A DNA stretch of 64,000 nucleotides, from NCBI GenBank assembly GCA_016931155.1, contig JAFGFJ010000002.1, forward strand, positions 1-64,000, in the 5' to 3' direction. Of the stretch, positions 41,489 through 48,640 are shown piece after piece. The notes beneath the pieces were generated by a model, which saw only the letters and a program-made list of their open reading frames with translations, made no database searches and had not been told where the DNA came from. The position numbers and the translations under genes were made by a program. Numbering within the stretch: the stretch's first letter is position 1; every line of letters begins with the position of its first letter. The stretch is from Candidatus Dojkabacteria bacterium. GTDB lineage: Bacteria; Patescibacteria; Dojkabacteria; B142; JAFGFJ01.

Positions 41489-42235
41489 TCAAAATCGGAT
41501 CTGATACATTTTTTGATTCTTATCCCAATAAGCTTCAATTCCATATTTTTTTAATTCTGCAATATGACTACTTACCCATCCATTCGATTCACCTGATGGT
41601 TCTTTGTTTCCATTTGGCTCGTTAATTAAAATAAGTTCACTTTTATCCCAACTATTTAATTCAACAAGTATTGTTTCAATTTCTTTTATGACCAAAGGTT
41701 CATCTATACTGCTACAATTTAATTTAACACCGTTAAAAGCATCTTTAGCACACAGAATGTGAAACGAAGAATCACTAACTGCCTCTATATTAACTAGTTG
41801 TATAATACTTGCATCAGGATTGATATGGTAATGGATTGTTAAAGTGTCTGAATTCAACTCTATGAAGTTTATTCCATTTACTACACTATATTTTTCAATT
41901 ATTTTATCTGAATTTAAAGATACTAATAATTTACACTTAGTGTCAAAAACATAAATTTTTGAATCTTTTAAAAGATAGGTCTGGAAAGTATCTTTTACTG
42001 AGGGATAGCCTTCAATTACCAGATACTTTTCGTTACTAATTGAATTGGTGACTATAAGACCAGAAGGAACGGTGTTCGCACACTCATTAATAAACTTTGT
42101 GTTCCTAGATTGAGATATATTCTCATTTTCAAAGCTGTTTTGTTTGAAACAAATAAGAATTGCTGATAAAACAAGAAAAATAAATATAATAGCTACAATC
42201 AGAATTGTTTTGATTTTTGTGATTATTATTTGCAT
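41489..42235 (-). CDS. Membrane-anchored protein of unknown function
   Basis: 248 residues from the ATG at 42235; an upstream start 11 codons earlier is less likely because the protein then begins with polar residues before the helix. A membrane helix lies at about 8-32, followed by a beta-rich extracytoplasmic domain with Cys residues at several positions. The C-terminal ~60 residues (WVSSHIAELKKYGIEAYWDKNQKMYQIRF in part) recall small winged or PASTA-like tails but I cannot assign a family. It lies within the repeat-rich island. Confidence 0.5.
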   Translation of the reverse strand: MQIIITKIKTILIVAIIFIFLVLSAILICFKQNSFENENISQSRNTKFINECANTVPSGLIVTNSISNEKYLVIEGYPSVKDTFQTYLLKDSKIYVFDTKCKLLVSLNSDKIIEKYSVVNGINFIELNSDTLTIHYHINPDASIIQLVNIEAVSDSSFHILCAKDAFNGVKLNCSSIDEPLVIKEIETILVELNSWDKSELILINEPNGNKEPSGESNGWVSSHIAELKKYGIEAYWDKNQKMYQIRF

Positions 42236-42314
42236 ATGATAAAAATCACTACTTAACACTCGAACCACTGTGTCATATGGTAGACCATTGTGTGTCTGTA
42301 CAATTCCACTGGTT

Positions 42315-42441
42315 GCGGGAATTGGACAAGGTTCGAACTTTTTTCTATGACCATCCCACTGCTGAGATCATTATACCAACGGTTTCGTTTGATTGGGGGA
42401 AGAGTTATGAGAAGAAGTTATTGTTTTGTGAGTATGAGTAG
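42315..42441 (+). repeat. tRNA-3'-end-like repeat plus conserved protein tail, copy C
   Basis: GCGGGAATTGGACAAGGTTC and GAAC match copy A closely. 42370-42441 reads IPTVSFDWGKSYEKKLLFCEYE and stop, in a frame shifted relative to the upstream part, whereas copy A is in one frame. The differences from copy A are largely at third codon positions, so the tail was once selected as protein. The stretch 42269-42624 holds no intact gene. Confidence 0.6.
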
Positions 42442-42601
42442 AATGATGGCTTTCAAGGTCAGTTTTACTCTCTACTTGAACGATCCGATTGCATAAATTT
42501 CACATATTACTAACAAACACTGTCGGAATAGGATTTATTATCCTGAGGTCTCTTCTACGGTATCAGAATGGCTGTTGGTCAGTGTTAATTGATAGTCAAG
42601 G

Positions 42602-42625
42602 GTGTCTTGTACAAGGTTCGAACCT
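42602..42625 (+). repeat. tRNA-3'-end-like repeat, short copy
   Basis: GTGTCTTGTACAAGGTTC followed by GAACCT; matches copy C at the 3' half. It overlaps the stop end of the nucleotidyltransferase-like gene. Confidence 0.5.
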
Positions 42626-43086
42626 CAGGATGAGATTTGTGTACAGTGCGATAAATATTCCTTGATAGGCCAAGGTACTTTTACCGTTGTTGACCCCACC
42701 AGTAAAGTATGGTCTCCAAATACTGATTTTGGACAACCATATACTATGTTTTTCGATCTATGAAGGTATTGATTACTATTCGAGAAATCTTCTTCAAGAA
42801 AAACAAACTCAATCCTGCGACCGTCACATTTGGCATTTATTTGAATCTTATAGTCCCGATCATCAATTTTGGTGTAGTTCTTTTTTTCCAAGATGTTCTT
42901 TAGTTTCTGCTTTTCCGTTTTCAGTATATGAAAGTCAATGTCATGATTAACCTCATCGTCATCAATTATTCCAGAGTCAATTTGTTCAAGTAAGCCTCTC
43001 CCCACCCAGTAGTCTATATTAGAGTCAGATAGTAAGCTAATAATTTCATGAAAACTCTCTCTGATATGTGTTATTTGAATTGTCAT
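42625..43086 (-). CDS. Nucleotidyltransferase-fold protein (LicD/ANT-like)
   Basis: 153 residues. The core reads IDYWVGRGLLEQIDSG ... HDIDFHI, the glycine-rich strand-turn followed by the DxD metal site of the nucleotidyltransferase superfamily, as in LicD and ANT(2'')-like enzymes. A third acidic residue may lie in RRIEFVFLEED. KVPWPIKEYL near the C-terminus also occurs in such proteins. The classical GSxxxG of MNT antitoxins is replaced. It follows the HEPN-like gene at 43131 after 44 bases on the same strand, so the two may be a toxin-antitoxin-like pair. Confidence 0.55.
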   Translation of the reverse strand: MTIQITHIRESFHEIISLLSDSNIDYWVGRGLLEQIDSGIIDDDEVNHDIDFHILKTEKQKLKNILEKKNYTKIDDRDYKIQINAKCDGRRIEFVFLEEDFSNSNQYLHRSKNIVYGCPKSVFGDHTLLVGSTTVKVPWPIKEYLSHCTQISS

Positions 43087-43130
43087 TATTATTAAACTTT
43101 ATAATTATATTCGATTGTAGGAAAATTGAT

Positions 43131-44258
43131 TTATAGAACTTCTAAAACGCTGAAGATACAGTTTAGAACTGATTGAAGTATTTCTGTTTGCTTACGCCAC
43201 ATAATTTGTTGACTTGCTATCGTATGAAACGCATAGTTGCGCAATCCATAAGATAAGGTAAAATCTCCAAGGGTAGACTTTTGGCCTATACAATCTTGAA
43301 TCCATTTTTCAAAATCGTTATCTCTATCTATTTGTATTTGATTTAAATTTGGAGTTCCTAATTTGTTGTCACTGCTATATTTTTCGAACAAATTTCCAAA
43401 TCTATCTAATCTCGGATATTTTTTCTTTAATAGATCTTCTATAGTAATAAGTAATCCGCCGATTACTTGTGCATAAATAAGCGGTGCAATAACATTCTCA
43501 CCTTTATTGGATTTCTGAATTCTTCTCAAGCGCCACAATCTAAGCAAAGAGTAAACAAAAAAGTATTTGATCTCGAGATATTCATCTAATCTTTGGTCTA
43601 GAAACTTCATTCTCAAATCAGAATACTCAAGACTTCCGCTTCTCTCCGTTTGATAGTGCTGCTTGTACTTACCATTTTCATTTCCCTTTCCATCCAATCT
43701 GTCACGAAGAAAACCCAGCATATACTTGGTGTGATCTGAAATATATTGTTTTTCATCTGGATTTAATGAAAGGAAAAGATTTGCGGGTAAGTCATGCCAT
43801 TTCTTATGATGGTTGCGATCTTCGGTTAATGCAAGATGCATAAAAATTGATCCTGCATCAACATCAAACTGACTTATACTAGCAACAGCAATGAAATAAT
43901 AAGGAGTTCCAAGATGAAGTTCAAGTTTGTAATCATTCCTCCATTTCTCTGCCCAGATGATTAATCTCTGCCAAAGCTCATATGCATATTTATTCTTTCT
44001 GTTTTTAATCAAATTTTGACTTACTGGTGTGAAGTTGCTGAAAATTGCATCACTGGTGGATGTTAATTCATCTTCAGCGATATCACTTAAAGTTTTACCA
44101 ATCTTGTCAAGGAAACGATCTTCAACATTAATTATCTTGTCCCTAAAATAAGACTGATAGAATTTTGTAAATTCGTCAGTCAAATCCTCATTGATATAAT
44201 CAAACTCTTCAATTGCGAAATAGCCTGTAAGGGGGATTTTTAAAGTAATTTTTTTCAT
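43131..44258 (-). CDS. Unknown helical protein with HEPN-like C-terminus
   Basis: 375 residues, largely helical. The C-terminal ~120 residues contain a long helix (YAQVIGGLLITIEDLLKKKY) and then GLRNYAFHTIASQQ. R340 and H345 form an R-x4-H motif, with Asn directly after Arg, as in the active site of HEPN ribonucleases. The N-terminal two-thirds match nothing I recognise. It is the first gene of a pair with a nucleotidyltransferase-like protein and lies beside tRNA-Gln at the edge of the accessory island. The HEPN assignment is tentative, as the motif alone is short. Confidence 0.5.
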   Translation of the reverse strand: MKKITLKIPLTGYFAIEEFDYINEDLTDEFTKFYQSYFRDKIINVEDRFLDKIGKTLSDIAEDELTSTSDAIFSNFTPVSQNLIKNRKNKYAYELWQRLIIWAEKWRNDYKLELHLGTPYYFIAVASISQFDVDAGSIFMHLALTEDRNHHKKWHDLPANLFLSLNPDEKQYISDHTKYMLGFLRDRLDGKGNENGKYKQHYQTERSGSLEYSDLRMKFLDQRLDEYLEIKYFFVYSLLRLWRLRRIQKSNKGENVIAPLIYAQVIGGLLITIEDLLKKKYPRLDRFGNLFEKYSSDNKLGTPNLNQIQIDRDNDFEKWIQDCIGQKSTLGDFTLSYGLRNYAFHTIASQQIMWRKQTEILQSVLNCIFSVLEVL

Positions 44259-44301
44259 GTCTGTTACAAAACGATAATATGGCAGTTTAGCCTATTTTTA
44301 T

Positions 44302-44314
44302 GTGGCTCGAACCA
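44302..44314 (+). repeat. Short repeat GTGGCTCGAACCA near tRNA-Gln
   Basis: Identical to 41155-41167, and the similarity continues into a TTTCAAA(A)TAT stretch in both. It can fold as GTGG/CCAC with a T-run after it. It lies about 55 bases from tRNA-Gln. Confidence 0.45.
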
Positions 44315-44367
44315 CTTTTTGCGTTTCAAAATATGGCGTATAGACTATAGCGTACACGCCTAGTCAT

Positions 44368-44438
44368 TTGGGGGACCAGGATTCGAACCTGAATTCACGG
44401 CTTCAAAGGCCGCTGTCCTACCATTAGACGATCCCCCA
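44368..44438 (-). tRNA. tRNA-Gln(UUG)
   Basis: Read on the minus strand: acceptor TGGGGGA pairs with TCCCCCA, the D-arm is GTCTAATGGTAGGAC, the anticodon stem GCGGC/GCCGT encloses CTTTGAA with anticodon UUG for Gln, and the T-arm has GGTTCGAATCC. The discriminator is A; CCA is not encoded. It bounds the repeat-rich island, as tRNA genes bound integrated elements. Confidence 0.95.
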
Positions 44439-44463
44439 ATTCTACAAACCCAGACTGAGGGGA

Positions 44464-44469
44464 ATTATA
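44464..44469 (-). promoter_or_regulatory. -10 box of tRNA-Gln
   Basis: TATAAT on the minus strand, 25 bases before the tRNA 5' end, with a TTAGCA at 44487-44492 as a weak -35 at 17 bases. There is no leader ORF here, unlike tRNA-Asn. Confidence 0.55.
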
Positions 44470-44672
44470 CCATCTCACACCTGTCTTGCTAAACTTTTCA
44501 TTTTGCTCTTCAGTTTGTACACAATTTTATACAGACAATTTACTCGATTATTCCCTGATCTTCAAAACCGTCTCTATCATTCTTTGAAGTAAATTTAATA
44601 GCTTCAAAATCTTTTCTCCCCCTTGAAAAACTTTCTTTCAGATGACATTATTAAAAAGCTATTGCCTTTGCC

Positions 44673-45905
44673 ATGAATAAAGAAAAAATCCTCTTAATCA
44701 CTCCTGGAATCAGAAACAGTCGCGGTCACGAAATACATGGTTATGCGATCAATCACGCACTCAGGCAGTACAGGCACATAGAAATGAGAAGGCTCAAAGA
44801 GCTTGATAAATCAATTCTCGGAAGACTATTGATATGGCCGGCAGTTGAAATTATGAAGACTTTAATCGCACAGTTTCCAATGCTCAGTTTTGACGAAGCG
44901 GCAAGAGGAACTTCAAATAAAAAGTATAAGGTCGGGATAAGCACCATTCTTCTCGGCAGAGGGCTTGTTAAATTTTTCAAGAAGAATCCGTTTTACCAAA
45001 AGATTCCGGTTGTAAGTTCCCATTATGCGGCGATTGCCGCAGGAAAAAAAACAGGACTTAAGAAATTATTGATAATCGGACCGGATTTTTTTCCACATCC
45101 CCAAACCGCAATCCCAGACGTTGTCATCACCTCCCCGGGCAAAGTATTCACTGATGAACTTCTCAAACTCGGGGTAAAAAAAGAAAATATAAGGGAAATC
45201 GGAGTAATACTTACACCAAAAGCGGAAGAAAATGCGAAAAAATACATTGAAGTAAGAAAAAAAGTAGCCTTGACTAAAAAAAATCCGATGCATATTTTAA
45301 TTACAATGGGTGGGGCAGGGCCTGAAACAAATGAAGTCATTGAAACAGTACAAAAGCTGAAAGAACTGATACTTGCTGGGCATCAACTATGTTCAATAAG
45401 CGTAGTCGTTGGCGACAATAGACCTGACCGGGTGAGACTCAGAAAAAAACTTATGAACATAATTCAAAATCAGATACTTGAAGATACAAAAGGCCGTGGC
45501 TTTAGAGTATTTGGCGGAAAGAAAGGTTTTACAAAAAAAGACGAAGTCAAAAAAACGTGGGAGCTTGTAGCAAGCTCTATAGAAACAAATGGGCTCCCTC
45601 CTGTTGACCTGATGTTTACAAGACCAAACGATATGTCACTTATCTCTACAGCAATGGGAATTCCAACCATTCTATACAAGGCCTGTGGCAGTCATGAAAA
45701 AAAGGCGGAGCATTATCTGACCAATTCTGCAAAGTTTTCAATTCCTTTTCAGAGATGGAAGAAAATAAAGCAGACAGGTGAGATAATTGACCTCGGCAAT
45801 CCACTTGAGGCTGCATTTATAATGAAGAGTAGGGGACTGATAAAGTCCGATTCAGGAGGAAATTTGATTGAAGTGATAAACGAACTTTGCACAGACTTGA
45901 AATAA
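44673..45905 (+). CDS. GT-B-fold glycosyltransferase-like protein
   Basis: 410 residues. The N-terminus ILLITPGIRNSRGHEIHGYAIN has the shape of a GT-B first strand and loop. The second half shows HILITMGGAGPETNE, then SVVVGDNRPDRVRLR, and MSLISTAMGIPTILYKACGSHEKKAEHYL, similar to the donor-binding half of MGDG-synthase/MurG-like enzymes. An Arg/Asp motif, FTRPNDMS, precedes it. Donor and acceptor are unknown. It stands alone on the plus strand between tRNA-Gln and the convergent GH18 gene. Confidence 0.5.
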   Translation: MNKEKILLITPGIRNSRGHEIHGYAINHALRQYRHIEMRRLKELDKSILGRLLIWPAVEIMKTLIAQFPMLSFDEAARGTSNKKYKVGISTILLGRGLVKFFKKNPFYQKIPVVSSHYAAIAAGKKTGLKKLLIIGPDFFPHPQTAIPDVVITSPGKVFTDELLKLGVKKENIREIGVILTPKAEENAKKYIEVRKKVALTKKNPMHILITMGGAGPETNEVIETVQKLKELILAGHQLCSISVVVGDNRPDRVRLRKKLMNIIQNQILEDTKGRGFRVFGGKKGFTKKDEVKKTWELVASSIETNGLPPVDLMFTRPNDMSLISTAMGIPTILYKACGSHEKKAEHYLTNSAKFSIPFQRWKKIKQTGEIIDLGNPLEAAFIMKSRGLIKSDSGGNLIEVINELCTDLK

Positions 45906-46013
45906 TCAACCAAAAGATCCTCAAAAAATATATCCTCTAATTGCCTGACAGGAACAATCTACGAATTCATGATTGTCCGCTTGAAAAAAACTCAGCTCAG
46001 CTACCAGGAGAAC

Positions 46014-47225
46014 CTAAAACCCACTATCATCTTCACCGCCAAGCCTCCAATATGCAACACCTCCTATCCCGAACTCTGCAGCCATTTCTCTCCTTGCTTT
46101 TACTCCGCTTCCACTCATATAAAAAATGATCCCTTGGGAACCATTTTTGTCATATTCAAGAATTACTTCTCCAAGCCCATCATCTTTGTACTCATTATAA
46201 GAGTAATTCTTTTTTATCTGAATAATATCGGAATATTCATGTGCATTGACCTGTATTTTCTCCTCCAGTGGATTTCCGAAAATATCCAGATTGCGATTAT
46301 ATTTTTCATTTACCCACTCATATCCGTAAAGATGCACACCCAGAACAATTTTCCCACGAGGGATTTCATCCACAGCATATTGAAGAATTTCATACATCCA
46401 CGAAATTGGACCGATAGGTCCCGGGTAGCGCGAATTTGTCGAAGTGTAATCGTAGGCCATGATTCTTATCTCATCAACATATTTGGAAAGTTCACGCCAG
46501 TTCTGCGCCTCACGTGTTTGCTTCAGAGAGGGATATTCTATTCCGTTCCCCCACTTTGACAAAACATCTATAGTAAGAATTTTATTCCTTTTTTTAAGCT
46601 CACCGGAAAGCTCTTCTATAAATTTCAAAAACAGTTCTTTGTCAACAAGCTCAATAGACTCGTAATCAATATCAATCCCGTCATAATCATTTTCATCAAC
46701 CACTTTTAAAATACCTGTAATATGCCTCTGATAATTCTCTTCTGAATTCAGGACGGACTTAATAATGTTAAAGTCGAACATACCAATAGTAGGAATTAGA
46801 TTTATATTGTTTTCTTTTACAAACTGTCCCAGCTTTGCGTGGGAGGCTCTTTTATGGCTTATGAGCGAACCATCAGCCTTGAGCGAATACCAGACAGGCG
46901 AAACCGAGTCAAACTTTTCTTTATTCTTGACAAGGCTTTCATAACCACGGTCAAAATCCCAGTAGGGAATCCAGGCCGACTGACTGATCTCTTCTACACC
47001 TTTTGAATAATTCTGTTCTTCCCCCCTTCTATTTTCTTGTCCTTTTTCCTGTCCTATGTCATTTTCACCATCTCCTTCGATCATGTCGGTTTGACCGGAA
47101 TTCTCATTTTTTTGTGTAATTTGATAGACAGGATATTTCAAAAGAAAGAAATAAACAGCCAAAGCTGAAAGAACAATGAAGAAAACAATGAAAAGGATAA
47201 TAATTATTTTTTTCCTCAGTTTCAT
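46014..47225 (-). CDS. Glycoside hydrolase family 18 protein, membrane-anchored
   Basis: 403 residues. A membrane helix (5-28) and a charged linker precede a GH18 barrel starting at AWIPYWDFDRGYESL. The catalytic DxxDxDxE motif is YDGIDIDYESI, and IRIMAYDYTS and GVAYWRLGGED are conserved strands. The closest types are SleL/YaaH-like spore or envelope N-acetylglucosaminidases. It probably cleaves a GlcNAc-containing polymer such as peptidoglycan outside the membrane. It converges with the GT-B-like gene and is divergent from the cyclophilin. Confidence 0.88.
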   Translation of the reverse strand: MKLRKKIIIILFIVFFIVLSALAVYFFLLKYPVYQITQKNENSGQTDMIEGDGENDIGQEKGQENRRGEEQNYSKGVEEISQSAWIPYWDFDRGYESLVKNKEKFDSVSPVWYSLKADGSLISHKRASHAKLGQFVKENNINLIPTIGMFDFNIIKSVLNSEENYQRHITGILKVVDENDYDGIDIDYESIELVDKELFLKFIEELSGELKKRNKILTIDVLSKWGNGIEYPSLKQTREAQNWRELSKYVDEIRIMAYDYTSTNSRYPGPIGPISWMYEILQYAVDEIPRGKIVLGVHLYGYEWVNEKYNRNLDIFGNPLEEKIQVNAHEYSDIIQIKKNYSYNEYKDDGLGEVILEYDKNGSQGIIFYMSGSGVKARREMAAEFGIGGVAYWRLGGEDDSGF

Positions 47226-47337
47226 TAAAATGAATTGAAGTAAATTTCTACAGATTATACCAGAATCTCTTGAAATCTCTGCGAGAACATCGTTGAAGCA
47301 TTATTAATGACCGGAAAGCCTGCAGCAAGGAATATTT

Positions 47338-47364
47338 TTGATCCTGACCTCTTCGTGCTAATAT
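47338..47364 (+). promoter_or_regulatory. Promoter of the cyclophilin lipoprotein gene
   Basis: TTGATC at 47338-47343, a 15-base spacer and TAATAT at 47359-47364 preceded by TGC (extended -10). The predicted leader is about 12 bases. Confidence 0.5.
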
Positions 47365-47382
47365 TTACAGACAAATTCAATA

Positions 47383-48021
47383 ATGAAAAAGATTTATTTA
47401 CTGACAATACTGATTTTTTCCGCTTTGCTTTTGTCCGCTTGTAAACCAAATTACCTTCAGGAGAACAATCAAAGTTCTAGCAGTGAAGAGCAGGGTAGTT
47501 CAAATATTAATTCAGAGGAAAACGCAATGAAAAATAATAAATACAGTGAGGCTCCCGAAGTACTGCCCGAGTCTGAGAGACTCAATAAAAAAATCGTTAT
47601 GAAAACAAATAAGGGAATAATTGAGATTGAGTTGTTCGGAGAAAAGGCTCCTCTTACTGTTAGCAACTTCATTTTTCTTGTAGAAGACAAATATTATGAT
47701 GGTCTTACTTTTCACAGAGTTGATAAGAGTATCAATATTATCCAGGGTGGAGATCCTTTGGGGACTGGAGCGGGAGGCCCCGGTTACACAATCGCTGAAG
47801 AACCGCCTGCAAGTGGTGATGATTACAAAGAGGGGATAGTTGCTATGGCAAAGACATCGGCTCCACATTCAACCGGCTCGCAGTTTTTCATAATGACAGG
47901 GGATTTTGGTGGATTCAGTCCGGACTATTCAATTTTTGGAAAAGTCATCAGCGGAATAGATGTAGTAAAAAGCATTGGAGTAGGGGACGTAATGGATGAG
48001 GTTCGTGTTGAAAATTTGTAA
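47383..48021 (+). CDS. Cyclophilin-type peptidyl-prolyl isomerase, lipoprotein
   Basis: 212 residues. A signal peptide ends in a lipobox LLSAC (Cys 20), so it is a membrane-bound lipoprotein. A ~45-residue Ser/Glu/Asn linker leads to a cyclophilin domain: GIIEIELFGEKAPLTVSNF, YYDGLTFHRV, IIQGGDPLGTGAGGPGY, VAMAKTSAPHSTGSQFFI and YSIFGKVISG. The catalytic Arg (FHRV) and the GSQFFI block are present. It should speed folding of exported proteins, which fits the many surface proteins in the window. Confidence 0.93.
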   Translation: MKKIYLLTILIFSALLLSACKPNYLQENNQSSSSEEQGSSNINSEENAMKNNKYSEAPEVLPESERLNKKIVMKTNKGIIEIELFGEKAPLTVSNFIFLVEDKYYDGLTFHRVDKSINIIQGGDPLGTGAGGPGYTIAEEPPASGDDYKEGIVAMAKTSAPHSTGSQFFIMTGDFGGFSPDYSIFGKVISGIDVVKSIGVGDVMDEVRVENL

Positions 48022-48150
48022 TGATTATAAAGTTCAGTAAATAACAAATCTCAAGCTTTCATCAGTAAGGCAATATCCATAAAAGAGATTCTTTGGAGCA
48101 GGTTCTTTGTGAGGAAGCTTTTGTCCAAAGCCAATTTCTTCGCCTCCCGA

Positions 48151-48525
48151 TTACGCCACCTTATTTTCAAAAGACTGTTGTCGAGGAAGATCAGGAGGTC
48201 TATCCGGATTGTCATCGTCAAATCCTTCTGGGATTTCGTAACCATTTGTCCTTAGAAATTCCCTTGCTTCATCAAGAAGCCAATAATATACCGCTACCTC
48301 ACAAAATTCTATTATCTTTTCTGAATCAAATTCCCTCGGTCTTACTGAAAAGCGTTTTTTCACAAGCATTTCTTCATCTCTGCCAGTGGGGATGTTGACT
48401 ATACTTATAGTTACTGGTACTTCTCCCTCAGTAACAATAAAAAGCTGGAACTTTTGTCCAAATTCACAAGGACTAGGTCTTCTCAAGTCTTCGAGTATAC
48501 CAGGTTTTCTCAAGTCTTCAGACAT
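48151..48525 (-). CDS. Hypothetical protein of 124 residues
   Basis: A small soluble protein that I do not recognise. The N-terminus carries an internal repeat, EDLRKPG then EDLRRPS, visible as a repeated CTCAAGTCTTC in the DNA. The middle is a mixed alpha/beta segment (FQLFIVTEGEVPVTISIVNIP), and a helix FCEVAVYYWLLDEAREFLRTNG lies near residue 80. The C-terminus is Asp/Pro-rich. It is divergent from the giant-protein gene at 48641. Confidence 0.5.
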   Translation of the reverse strand: MSEDLRKPGILEDLRRPSPCEFGQKFQLFIVTEGEVPVTISIVNIPTGRDEEMLVKKRFSVRPREFDSEKIIEFCEVAVYYWLLDEAREFLRTNGYEIPEGFDDDNPDRPPDLPRQQSFENKVA

Positions 48526-48640
48526 ATTCTATAATGGTAAAATAATTGGCTCCGACTTTAGCACAAAATGCATACCTAGTCTAGGGGATCAAAATCCTTT
48601 ATAGTATAATGTCAAAGCGTTTAATTATTAGGCAAGAAAT

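Noticed and set aside
44302..44319. Hairpin GTGG/CCAC with T-run as a terminator
   Set aside because: Four pairs only, no plus-strand gene upstream, and the sequence is explained as a repeat copy.
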